DNA of 36,731 bases from Daldinia sp. FL1419 (Eukaryota > Ascomycota > Sordariomycetes > Xylariales > Hypoxylaceae). The translations under genes and the position numbers were made by a program. A model generated the notes under the pieces. It was not told the origin of the DNA, did not search any database, and worked only from the letters and a program-made list of their open reading frames with translations. The stretch spans positions 1 through 36,731 of the forward strand of contig MU623569.1 of assembly GCA_025201765.1 (NCBI GenBank), written 5' to 3'. Shown here in pieces: positions 1-9,428 of this stretch; position 1 is the first letter of the stretch, and each line of letters opens with the position of its first letter.

Positions 1-777
1 ATTAGGTGGGAAACCATCTTAGCCACCATCTTATGTGGAAAGTGGCGAGGACCTGTGTTTTTATGAGTTTTTACCTGTGTTGTTAAAATTACTGCCACTC
101 TCTGATCTAAATGTGGTGATGGAACAGGGGTCGTCGTTCAGGGTCTCTATCTGAACATGCTCGCAAATTAGGTCCTAAAAATAATGCTACCAAAGATATT
201 ATTGGTTCATATCAAAATCGCACCCTACACGACTTGAAGAAAATCGGAGAGTTTTAGGTTTAATATTGACGTACATATAGGTAGTATTGGGGGGCAAAAA
301 TGATGTTGTATTTCTTAGAAAAACTGTAGGCCTTAGGGCCTGAGGCAAAAGCTTCTATAAGCGAATGCTTAGTCAGCCTCCAACAGTAGGTATATATATA
401 TTATTGGTCGTCTCTATCACCGCTGCCTGTATTACCATACATCGACTCACCATAAGTCTCGGGGTTCGTCGACCTAACGCCCTCTATTTGAGTGATAACT
501 GGAGTTATCATGTATACAATACAGCTCAAAAGTCAATACGGCAGTAGATCAGATTAACGTTGGTGTCCTCATTTTCTAGACCTCGTATACCTATTTGTTA
601 AAATAGCGTAGGGTATGTCGCATCACTTTCGTGTTGACGGTTAGAATCATGTCGAGACCGCCCTTAGACCATAACATAAAAACTAAAGTTGACTCGTGCA
701 GTTCGTCCAAACTATTAAGAACGAGAGAGGAAGAGAGTTGGATATTTAGTTATTAGACGCGTAATTGAATGTGAGGT
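1..777. other. Intergenic, no gene recognised
   Basis: This left edge lies downstream of the EXO5 gene on the minus strand. It holds only one short open frame of about 60 codons (365-547, plus), with no recognisable domain, no intron-linked partner and several nearby stops. I see no RNA gene or repeat. It could contain the 3' end of a gene lying outside the window, but nothing supports that. Confidence 0.5.
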
Positions 778-2479
778 TCATTTTATGATTGCTTTCTTCT
801 TCTGTAAAAACTCGGCTTCCTTGTCCTTTCGCCATTGGCAACTTTCTGCAAACTCACACGACCTACATTTATAGGTCTCTTCGATGGAAACGCCATCGGC
901 ATCTCTCTCGCCCCGCCACCATTCGAGGTATCGTCCGAGGTAGCCTTCTAAAGCCTCGGGGTCGTTAGGGAACGCGTTATTTCCTAGAATGCGGCCATCA
1001 TCCCTATGGCGATACTGGACCGCCAGAAGACTACCGATTGTAGCCGCGCCTTGTGGAAAGGTTTCGCGCAGTTCCGACTGCAGCAGCGGAAGTATCTGCG
1101 CGATTGATCGATATCTAATTAGATCCCGAGGTAGTCGGTTCGGGGACGAGTCCGGCCGACCGGTATCGTATTCACTACGCGTAGTAGACGAGTCACCCCC
1201 TACATCCGAATCTGCGTCGTAAAATATCTCGTCGTGCAAATCACCTACCTGAACCATGAAAGCGTCAGAAAATAAAGCGCTGGCCGTAAGACCGTACCGA
1301 TCCAAGATGGTAGCGAAGTCTATCGTCCCCGAAGCCATCTCGCCCAAGAGTCGATGGTAGAGGAAAAGTTGAACCCTGGCAGGCCTGAGCGCGGCCCCGG
1401 TAGGCAACCTATCCGAACCCCGCGTTTTTACGTCGGTCAGGTAAATCTTACGGGGCGGCTCCAAAAATTCCGTCAAGGACGTCTGCTGTTTCAGGCGGCT
1501 TGTAGTGAAGCCCTTGGACGATTCGGATTGGACAAGCTCCTTCTCAAAATCTGCATTCGGGCTGACGTGGCTGACTTCGTCGATGATGCCGTTTACGACT
1601 TGGCCTCCGATGATCCCCCATACTTCGAGTTCCCTTGTCATGCCAACTTCTCGGAGCGTGCGGAGACCCTGGATAACGTTCCATATCCGCAGCGCAAATG
1701 CTTCTTCCTTGGTAGCTATGCTGATTTGGACCGTGGTGTGTACCTGATCCTCTAGGGTCTGATGAACGCGGGTGCCACCCCGCATTGCCGCCGTCCTGGT
1801 CTTCCTTCCTCCAGGTAGCAATGTAAGCGTGTACCAATACTGTAGCTCGCACCAAGCGCCGGAAGCCAAGTCGGAGACCGTGAGCGGCTTTCTAGGAAAG
1901 GAACGGAAACGCTGCAGGGGAGAAGCTAAGTTTTTTCGAGGCTCGACGTGCTCTTCCTTGGGCGTTATATTAGATTTAGATTCAGATAAGATGCAACTGA
2001 CTAAGTACTAGTAGTTAGTTAGACGTGCTCTATGTCTGGCGAGTATGCATGTATGCTATTTTAAAGTACTCACGATCCGGGTACTGGACGCCGCCCAGCG
2101 GCAAAGATGGTGTTACGTACGAATTCAGACTAGGAATTTCGCGAGCAGCTGCGGGCTCTTCGGCTCTAGCACAAATGGCACTCGCATCTTCGGAGCGGGT
2201 GCACGAACTCGATGCATAGCGCCCATCCTCCCGAACAGGCGGTGCAGACAGGATAGACGGACTACTAACCGTCGTGGCGATAGAGCTAACAGGAGAGACA
2301 ATGGGCGAGACGATTTGAGCGGAATCGGGTACGGTACACGTAGCACTGCTAATATGGGAAACGTTACTACCAATATCCTCTAGCAGCTTGTTTACAATAT
2401 CTTCCTCTCCTATCGAGAAGTCGGAACCGTAATCGCTACCGTCGTCGCCGTTCAAAGTGGGAGCAGCTGGGGAAGCCAT
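778..2479 (-). CDS. EXO5: Exonuclease V (EXO5 family), single-strand DNA exonuclease
   Basis: Two exons: 2479-2074 and 2000-778, joined over a 73-nt intron (donor GTGAGT, branch CTAAC, acceptor TTAG), giving 542 aa. The first 135 residues are Ser/Ala-rich and low complexity, as in fungal EXO5 proteins. The conserved region starts near residue 175 (PLTVSDL, then WCELQYWYTL). PD-(D/E)XK nuclease residues are visible: Asp276 in the VVNGIIDE segment and Asp325/Lys327 in LTDVKTR. Four cysteines (186, then 514, 517 and 523 in KCRSCEFAESC) match the 4Fe-4S cluster ligands of this family. Family members degrade single-stranded DNA; yeast EXO5 acts in mitochondrial genome maintenance and the human enzyme in nuclear crosslink repair. 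No mitochondrial presequence is obvious, so location is open. It is divergent from the F-box gene across 835 bp. Length is typical. Confidence 0.93.
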
Positions 2480-3314
2480 AGCGATTAACTATTCAGAGTA
2501 GATCATCACACCGTGTTGGGCTTTCAAGTAAATAATTAAGTTATTTGTTAGCTAGCGTAGCTACCGAGGCAATTGGTTATATAATAGAAGGACAGGGGCA
2601 GAGTCATGATCGACTAGGGTTAGAATTCTGGGATGTTGACAACACTGAGAAGTTGACTCAAGACAGTTTGGTTTTGATAATTCCAGGTACCGGGTACTAA
2701 CTTGGTGTAGGTAGTGGGGGAACTTAGTGTACATCTTAACCCCGGCTCGGGACGCGCTAAAAGCATCTATGTAGTTTGTTAGGTATACAATCGCGCTATC
2801 ACATGGTCGTCTTATTACATAGAAGGTACCTAATAAGGTATTCAGTACCTACCTACCTTAGGCAAGGATACCTAGAGCCTACTAAGGTACTTGGAATGAG
2901 AAGTACAGGCATCCATGTAGGTAGGCTCATATTAAAGTAGTGTACATGTATGCGCGGGTGTAGGCAGGCAGCAACTTAGTAAATCACAACCTACATGTAC
3001 TCATCTTTTAGTAAATAACTTCGTATTTACTTGTTTCCATAGAATAATCTCATCATTTACAAAGTACATAACAGTGACATTACATTAATTATACTATTAC
3101 TTTTACATCAAGCCCACATTGATCAACACGAGTAACGAATGTAGTCAGACGATAGGAACAGTTTCCAAATTCATATCTGTTACTACCTACCTACGTAGAC
3201 GTTTAGGGTCTAGGCAACAGGATGGTACAAATCTAGACTCGCCCTTCGTGGTCAAACGCGACGATTTTATTCATAACCTCTAACAGATTTGTATTACTAC
3301 CGAAAGAACGCGAT
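2480..3314. promoter_or_regulatory. Divergent intergenic region between EXO5 and the F-box gene
   Basis: This 835-bp spacer separates two divergently transcribed genes and must hold both promoters. No open frame with coding character is present. Between about 2820 and 3000 and near 3185 it carries many short GGTACCTA/TACCTACC words, the same low-complexity motif found in most other spacers of this window. No defined transcription-factor site can be assigned by eye. Confidence 0.5.
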
Positions 3315-3998
3315 ATGGGAGAGTTACCGCATATCCAAATAATGGATATTATGCGTCGCAGTCAAATGTTCCGACCGGGACCAGGCAGAGAACACGTTGC
3401 CGAATCTTCCTCTAGCGAAGCAAGGAGCTTTGAAAATCTACCACCAGAGCTACATCTCCTCATCAGTCAGCGTCTCACGTACCCAGATGCCTTGTCTTTA
3501 AAACATACCAACAGATATTTCTACTGCCTCGTCGATACCGGGCTTCAGCTCAAGGTAGATTGGCTCATCGAGCGTCGAAGTCTGCACTTGGAGTGCCCGA
3601 ACGATCGTCGCTGCGATTTGGGGAGCGACCTCAAGTTTTGCAGAGGTAGCGTCAGGTAAGGATTGCGCGATGCTCTTGGGGACAGATAGGCCGAAACGGC
3701 AGTAGCGTATTCTCCAGGGCGAAAAGAGTGACAAGTATCAACGTTACTAAATGTTAATTCCAGGTTACTTATGCAGCGACGCCGCGAACACGCTGAATGC
3801 GAATCCCGTCCCGGTTTAGGGTGTCTCGTATTCGGGACGTCAAAATGTGCGCATAGACGCCAGTTCAAGTGGCGGGTTAAGCGATGGCTTCGTTCCCGTT
3901 TCACTATCGAACTCTGGTGGTTCCTAATGGCATTGGTTCCCATTTTCTTTGGATGCCTATGGGCAGCGGAATTTACAAGATGGCATATGGGGAAATAG
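3315..3998 (+). CDS. Small F-box protein with C-terminal hydrophobic segment
   Basis: Two exons, 3315-3655 and 3764-3998, joined over a 108-nt intron (donor GTAAGG, TTACTAA branch-like site, acceptor CCAG); the frame is kept and the product is 191 aa. Residues about 35-80 read as an F-box: FENLPPELHLLISQRL followed by YPDALSLKHTNRYFYCLV, the usual LPxEL...L...D...L...N pattern. F-box proteins bind Skp1 and recruit substrates to SCF ubiquitin ligases, but no substrate-binding repeats follow. Instead a basic stretch (RRQFKWRVKRWLRSR) leads into a hydrophobic segment, ELWWFLMALVPIFFGCLWAA, near the C terminus, which could be a membrane anchor. The exon join is inferred; the F-box assignment is fairly sure, the function is unknown. 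Confidence 0.72.
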
Positions 3999-4394
3999 GC
4001 TAGAAGCGAGTATAGAAACAGCCATCTAACCACCCAGGTTCTGTTGAAGGGTAAAGGCTTATGCAAGTTAAGGCCCTCCTTAATATTTGATCAATACATC
4101 TCATCCTGACCTCAACTGTACAAATATATGATAGTAACGTTCCTAGCATTCAAAACCCAGGAATAATGGAAATGATTCTCATAAAATTCGCACAGAAACC
4201 AAGGTATATAAAAGGCTAGGTTACTTGAATGATTTTCACTTGTGTCTATGAATAGGGGCATATACTACAGTACTAAATGACAGTGCTTCCAATTTCCCGC
4301 ACATGGCATATTCTTGACCAACGATTTTGAATTTTATCAATGCTCCAATTCGAGCCCTCACTCATAATTTATAGCAAAAACTCTGAGTTACATC
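3999..4394. other. Intergenic, promoter side of the EXPERA gene
   Basis: These 396 bp lie between two plus-strand genes and contain no open frame worth calling. The region is moderately AT-rich and presumably holds the F-box terminator and the promoter of the next gene. No specific site was recognised. Confidence 0.5.
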
Positions 4395-5109
4395 ATGTCG
4401 AAAAGGCATTTGTTAGACAAGATCTACCTTGCGTACTTCCTTATTCATCTGCCCGTATTATTCTGTAAGTACCTACTATCCACTTGTATTTTGCTTTTCG
4501 GTTTGGTTAGGATGTACCCAAGGTTTGTAAATGAAGACATGTTGAAGTGTCCAGTTGTTCAGTTCATAGCCCTCGCCTAACATCCGCAGGCGTTGACCTC
4601 GTACCACTGTATCCAGAGTCTCTATGGGTGCCGCCGTCGTCGCCGCTTCATTTCCTATACGACCTGCGAGTTTATTATATAGAGACGTACAATGACCAGT
4701 TCTTCGCGCCTCCGCCGGCAACCATTCCGAGCTTCTTCCCTCTATTTGCCTTCTTAGAGCTCGTCTTTCACCTACCGGTGTCTCTATGGGCGGTCCGCGT
4801 GCTTGGCAACAGCGGGCTGAACGGTAGTGCTGAATTGCTACTCCTTGTATACGGGATCGAGACCGTATTGACTACTGCTACTTGTATGTACGAGGCATTC
4901 CTCTGGGACCATGCGGTGGTGACCGCGGAGCAGAAAATCATTCTACTTTGTGGTCTATACGGAGGCTACCTTGCTGTTGGTAAGTTCAATTCGAATCAAC
5001 CGAATCCGTAGGTATGCTGACCATAGAAGCCGTCCTGTTAAGCATCGACATGTACGCGCGATTACTAAAACGTCTCAGTACTGTAGAGACGAGGAAGAAG
5101 CTACAGTGA
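4395..5109 (+). CDS. EXPERA/TMEM97-family ER membrane protein
   Basis: Three exons: 4395-4464, 4590-4979 and 5027-5109, giving 180 aa. Intron 1 has GTAAGT, a CTAAC branch and acceptor GCAG. Intron 2 (4980-5026, 47 nt) has GTAAGT and acceptor ATAG. A 32-nt alternative ending at 5011 keeps the frame and adds five residues, but is shorter than usual fungal introns and fits the last helix less well. The protein starts KRHLLDKIYLAYFLIHLPV, then VDLVPLYPE, and has four hydrophobic helices with the acidic residues typical of the EXPERA fold shared by emopamil-binding protein, TM6SF and TMEM97 (sigma-2 receptor). It lacks the extra helix and size of the EBP sterol isomerase, so a TMEM97-like sterol or ligand-binding role is more likely. 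The C terminus, RKKLQ, fits a KKxx ER-retrieval signal. Confidence 0.82.
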
Positions 5110-5347
5110 CAGCGCAGTCAAGTCTTCGGGTGATAATTAAACTTCGCAGAACGGAAAGAGATGGATATCAATGTTGTTTCATTAATTGTAGCTACTGTTC
5201 CCTTCGTCTGGTATCATTCCCGTAGGTATAAAATACAATTGGTAGCCTCCGAGGTTGTGCATGGCGAGGCGTGCCATTACTCATCGTCTTTTCAATATTT
5301 ACAAGATTTATTACGCATCCACGCCCAATAGATATACCAAAACATCT

Positions 5348-6313
5348 TTAATCCATCCTCTTCGAGTAGCCCCACCCGTTGCCCACACCGTTGAGCCCAT
5401 AAGCTAAAGGCGTAGCACCACCGAGGCCGCGACTCTTCAGTCGCTTAGGCAATATAATGCCAAAAAAGTAGACACCCGAAACCAAGACGCCAGCGATGAA
5501 CGAAACGAGGGCATAAAATACGGTACTAGCGTAGATATGCCCACCCATGCCCTGCCACTCGACTTTACCTTCGATCTTGGGAAGCGCTGGGGTAGGAAAC
5601 CACCTGACGCTAAAACTCAGGGGTAAAGGGTCGCCAATAACCAGCCTCTTAGTGAAGCTACCATCCATGTGGCTAAGGGGGCTCGTGCTATAGGCAGCGC
5701 CGCTATCTAGGACGCCGCTGTCGTGGGGGTGGATGTGATGCTTCGGTGTGCTATGTAGGAGAATATTGAGATGGGTGCTGATATGAAGATGGCTCAGCTG
5801 CAAGGTTCCGGCTAGGGCGAATACTAGCGGTATGTATTCTTGCTCGTACGGCTTCTCGCCGACCATCTCGACTTGGGCAGGGGGTCGAGCAGGAAGGCGG
5901 CAAGCGAGGGGCGCATCGCTATGGATATAGAACTCCAATAGGTGAAAGAAAGGATCGTCAATCACGGGTATAGTACAGTTCAGCTCGCCTTCTACGCCGT
6001 AACCGAACTCGAGGGGTTTACCAGTCTCATTGCAGATTGGAAAGGGAATCCATTGGATCTCGTTCTTGGCATTCTGAATATGTTCGCCGGTCTCTCTGAG
6101 GACGGGCAGATTAGCAGCTGCCAGGTAGAAACCAAGTTTGAATGTACGAGCCGCGCGTGGGCAGACTTACATGCTCCTATTCATGCATTCAACAGCGATC
6201 GGGGCTCCGTAGTGGTAAGACGGCAAGACACCTTCTTTGAGGTTGGCGCTCGCAAAAGCTATAGAAGAAAAAAGCGGCAACGCGCCCAGGACGAGGCGCG
6301 ATATCGAAGGCAT
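5348..6313 (-). CDS. Type I membrane protein of the secretory pathway, function unknown
   Basis: Two exons, 6313-6171 and 6095-5348, joined over a 75-nt intron (donor GTAAGT, branch CTAAT, acceptor TCAG); the product is 296 aa. The start is set by a clear signal peptide (MPSISRLVLGALPLFSSIAFA). A luminal domain follows, with paired cysteines and likely N-glycosylation sites (NRS, NET, NCT). A single transmembrane helix sits near residues 235-260 (ALVSFIAGVLVSGVYFFGII), followed by a short basic/glycine-rich tail ending in GVGNGWGYSKRMD. The layout suggests an ER or Golgi type I protein. I recognise the general look of a fungal conserved hypothetical protein but cannot name a family. It is convergent with the EXPERA gene (238 bp apart), and its 5' side abuts the AT-rich repeat block. 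Confidence 0.78.
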
Positions 6314-6649
6314 AATTTAATAGCCTTCGGTGTTAATATCACAGTCGTTTAAAGGACATGTCGGGTTTTAGACTAGCAATTACCGACCCCGCCGGGCAAT
6401 TATAAAATGAAGGACAAAGGTCAAAGATGCCAAATTGTTTATTGCGTTGCATCAAAATGTTGATCCACTTCTAACTACGACAAGTATAATACGTATTAGC
6501 CAATGTACTTTGTATCTGGTTAAAATGATATATACCTATTTATGTAGCTTGACGTTTTATCGATAATTTTATTTGGATATTTACTTATATACATATATAA
6601 GTACTTATTTATAAGTATTAATTTAGGTAAAAGTTTTGTAATAAGGGTA

Positions 6650-6693
6650 ACATGCCGCACAAGTCAACCAATCAAACAAGTCAACCGATCAGC
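6650..6693 (+). repeat. Left terminal inverted repeat of the MITE
   Basis: This 44-bp end pairs with 7041-7084 in inverted orientation. Copies of the 16-bp subrepeat lie at 6659-6674 (with an A in place of G) and 6676-6691. Confidence 0.88.
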
Positions 6694-7040
6694 CGAAATA
6701 TAACCGAAAATCAAAGAAATTTAAAAATCGTAACTTTACGAATTTTAAATCTTATTTTTTTAAATTTTGATATATTTTATATTATATAAATCTGATATTA
6801 TAAAAAAATTGAAAAAATTCTCCCAGGGGTATAAAAGAAGTTAGTTAAAATATCGATTATTTTAGACCCATTTTTCCGTTTTTTATTTTTAATAAATTGA
6901 AAAAAATTACATAAAATTTAGAAAAAATATTGTAATTATTACTTTTAAAAGAGGTATTTAAATCTTCAAACTGAATTTTGATACAATTTTTTTTAAATAG
7001 AATGCACGTTTATGCACAGATGTATTTTGTATGTATTTTT

Positions 7041-7084
7041 GCTGATCGGTTGACTTGTTTGATCGGTTGACTTGTGGGGTACGT
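7041..7084 (-). repeat. Right terminal inverted repeat of the MITE
   Basis: This 44-bp end is the inverted partner of 6650-6693. Both internal subrepeat copies here are identical to each other, so this end looks closer to the ancestral sequence. Confidence 0.88.
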
Positions 7085-7211
7085 TAAGATTAATAAAAGA
7101 ATTTAATTGCATTAATGGGATATTAGCCTTCAATATATTTATAAGGCCTTTAAATACAGAGATATATATCAAGTACTTAATATTATAATATTATAAGTGC
7201 AAATTATAATG

Positions 7212-7436
7212 TTGGTAGGTATGTACATATGAAAGAGATAATAGTAAAAGCAAGTAATAAGTAAATCAAAAATAGTGAGATTGGTGTATTAAGATATCTC
7301 TGGAGGAGAGCTATTTATTCAGAGTTCAAAAGGGCTTTGAAACCTTTATATACATTAAGTAGGTAATTATGCAATACCTCCTCCTTTTATAACAGGGGGT
7401 TAGAATGCCTGTTGTCATACAACTATCATATAACCA
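7212..7436. repeat. Diverged LTR-like repeat, copy A
   Basis: This stretch resembles 7615-7816 in direct orientation. Shared blocks include GTGAGATTGGTGTATT (against a GAGAATGAAATTGGTATATT block), a small hairpin around GAAACCTTT, a CCTTTATATA block, an ATGCC word and ATCATATAACCAT near the end. The arrangement recalls remnants of fungal retrotransposon long terminal repeats, but there is no coding region between the copies and divergence is high. The boundaries are approximate. Confidence 0.4.
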
Positions 7437-7614
7437 TAATTAACCACAATAATATATATTTACTTTTATTTAATATTATATTATAATTATAAACCTCATA
7501 ATCTATAATCTTATAATTTTAAAATTTAATAAAATCCTATTAATTAGCTTTAAATTCTACTTATATTGAAAATTTACTTTAATAAATAAATATATGATAT
7601 ATTTAAGGCCTATT

Positions 7615-7816
7615 ATTGGTAAGTACATATATAAGATAAAAGTAAAATAATAATAAAGTAATAATAATGAGAATGAAATTGGTATATTGAAGTTATTTAA
7701 GGAAGAAATTATTTAAAAGAGAGATGGGTAAGAAACCCATCCTTATATAATATTAAATACATAAGTACTTCCTAATTGTAGTATGCCATATTAAGGCATG
7801 TAAGTCATATAACCAT
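7615..7816. repeat. Diverged LTR-like repeat, copy B
   Basis: This is the second copy of the repeat at 7212-7436, about 400 bp downstream. It has an intact small hairpin (GATGGGTAAGAAACCCATC) and ends with GTCATATAACCATTA, matching the end of copy A. The two may be solo-LTR relics of one family; the boundaries are approximate. Confidence 0.4.
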
Positions 7817-8405
7817 TACCTATCTTCTCTTGCAATATAAAGCCTTATGTTATCCCTATATTATATCGTATGCTGGTAATATTCGTCAAACCAAGAACAG
7901 AAACCACTAAAGCCTATATTATAATTCTTCTAATATATAACATATTAAAATAATCATATTACACATATCATACATATTAACTAATTATAATTATCTATAA
8001 TTGGCATTAAACATATATACAATTGGTATTATAACCCCACCTAAACACAATAATATCGCCCAATCTAAAGATATAATAAACTTAAAAGTCATTTCATATA
8101 TTATACTATTAATAGATAATACCAATTGAACCTCCGTACAAATTACGCATAAAGAAATAAGGGACTCGTTGATTGCTCTCGTGAAAATAAAGAAGGCTCT
8201 GCAAACAAATGCCAAAAAGGACCTTGAGAAGTGCATTTGTTACTGGCTCTCAAGGTTCTTACATTCTCCAACTCGAAGACTTTCCGGAAACTTTCCGGGG
8301 ACTTTATTCTGGTATCTATATATTAGATGTGATGAACCATTGGAGGACATGTTCGAAAATAGACTTGTCTAATTATTACTGCCGCTAGTTGCCCTATTAT
8401 TCATC

Positions 8406-9428
8406 ATGACGATCACCGAACAGAAAGAGCTGCAGAAGCTATACGGAAGTTTTGCCGGCGGTCTCACCGATGAAGAACTGGAGCGAACAATCGCGAACTC
8501 GGAACGCATCATGAGAGGTCCCGCCGGGTTGCTTCTTCAGCAGGCAGGCCTCAGAAAATGAATAAATAAACCGTTCGCACTACTCGATAACGCCTGCGGG
8601 ACTGGTCCTATCGTAGCGCACTTGCAAGATTGCGTCGACCCCCGATTGCTAAAAGAGAGCAAGGTAGTCTGCGCTGACTTCAACGAAAATCTCATGAATA
8701 TATTGAAGAGGCGTGCTACTAAGTACCGCTGGATAAACGTCGAGACCGCCGTCATTGATGCCCAGGTTCGTTTGCTAGGATTGTGATAGGTAATCGGTAT
8801 CTAACCTCCCTATAGCATTCCGACTTTCAGGAGTCGTCTTTCTCTCACGTAACCCTCAATTGCGCTATGCACACAATCCCAAAGCCGGAAGACGTGCTAG
8901 TAGGTATGGTCCCAGGATTTTTTTCTTATATATATATAAAACAGAAATGAAAGAATTGCTTACGAATTCCTAGACGCGATGAGAATCCTTCAGCCGGGTG
9001 GAGTATTCGCTTTTAGCACCTGGCATAAATATACTAAAGGCTGGGGACCCGATATGAGATCGTGTTTCGAAAGCCTGCCGTTCGACGCGCCGATGCCCGA
9101 CCCGGTTCCTATGGCGATCCACGGGAAGCTTCAGTGGACAGACCCCAAGGGCCTAGAGGGAGAATTACGAGCTCACGGGTTCGAGAACATTCAAGTCAAT
9201 ACCGTATCCCACACAGTTCATGTGAATAGCGCCGAAGACTATCTTCGTAGCTACAGGACGATGAAGGATTGGATGGTCAATACGTACTGGAACGAGGAGA
9301 GTAAGCAAAAAGCCCAAGGGATGCTAGACGGGCATATCGTCAGCCATCTCCAAGAGAAGTATAAAGGCGAAAGGTGGGATCTGAGTTGGACCGCAATTCT
9401 AGCTACTTGCCAGAGGCCGGAATCGTGA
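8406..9428 (+). pseudogene. SAM-dependent class I methyltransferase with an in-frame TGA
   Basis: Three exons fit: 8406-8765, 8816-8903 and 8974-9428, with introns of 50 and 70 nt (donors GTTCGT and GTATGG, acceptors ATAG and CTAG). Together they total 301 codons, but codon 52 (8559-8561) is TGA. The frame before and after the stop is the same and both sides look like one protein: SFAGGLTDEELER...GPAGLLLQQAGL before it, then PFALLDNACGTGPIVAHL (SAM-binding motif I, residues 59-67), later VTLNCAMHTIPKPEDVL and AMRILQPGGVFAFSTWHK. No donor and acceptor pair removes the stop. So this is a nonsense-mutated gene, a recent pseudogene, or a sequencing error. The family resembles fungal methyltransferases often linked to secondary metabolism; the substrate is unknown. 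It lies beside the AT-rich repeat block. Confidence 0.78.

Larger units (their letters stand above)
6650..7084. mobile_element. MITE-like element with 44-bp TIRs and TA target duplication
   Basis: The two ends, 6650-6693 and 7041-7084, are inverted copies of each other with 4 mismatches in 44 bp. Both are flanked by TA (6648-6649 and 7085-7086), the target duplication of Tc1/mariner/pogo-type transposons. Each end contains a direct duplication of the word ACAAGTCAACCGATCA, with one base between the copies; in the left end one copy carries a G-to-A change. The interior (about 350 bp) is AT-rich and has no transposase frame, so the element is non-autonomous. One explanation for the doubled word is a pair of transposase binding sites. 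The exact outer end depends on accepting the three mismatches in the first eight bases. Confidence 0.85.
6400..8160. repeat. AT-rich repeat block, probably RIP-mutated
   Basis: Composition changes sharply here: the sequence becomes dominated by A, T and TA dinucleotides, and no open frame is convincing in either strand. It contains a 435-bp inverted-repeat element (6650-7084) and two diverged copies of an LTR-like sequence (about 7212-7436 and 7615-7816). This pattern is what repeat-induced point mutation (C to T at CpA in duplicated DNA) leaves in many Pezizomycotina. That cause is an inference; only the composition and repeats are seen. The block separates the unknown membrane protein gene from the broken methyltransferase. 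Confidence 0.75.

Noticed and set aside
365..547. 60-codon plus-strand frame at the left edge, with a hydrophobic start
   Set aside because: Short, no conserved motif, no linked exon, and several stops nearby; chance is the simplest explanation.
8559..8561. Programmed readthrough or selenocysteine at the methyltransferase TGA
   Set aside because: The next bases are ATA rather than the CTA context known for fungal readthrough, and filamentous ascomycetes are not known to use selenocysteine. A nonsense change or sequence error is simpler.
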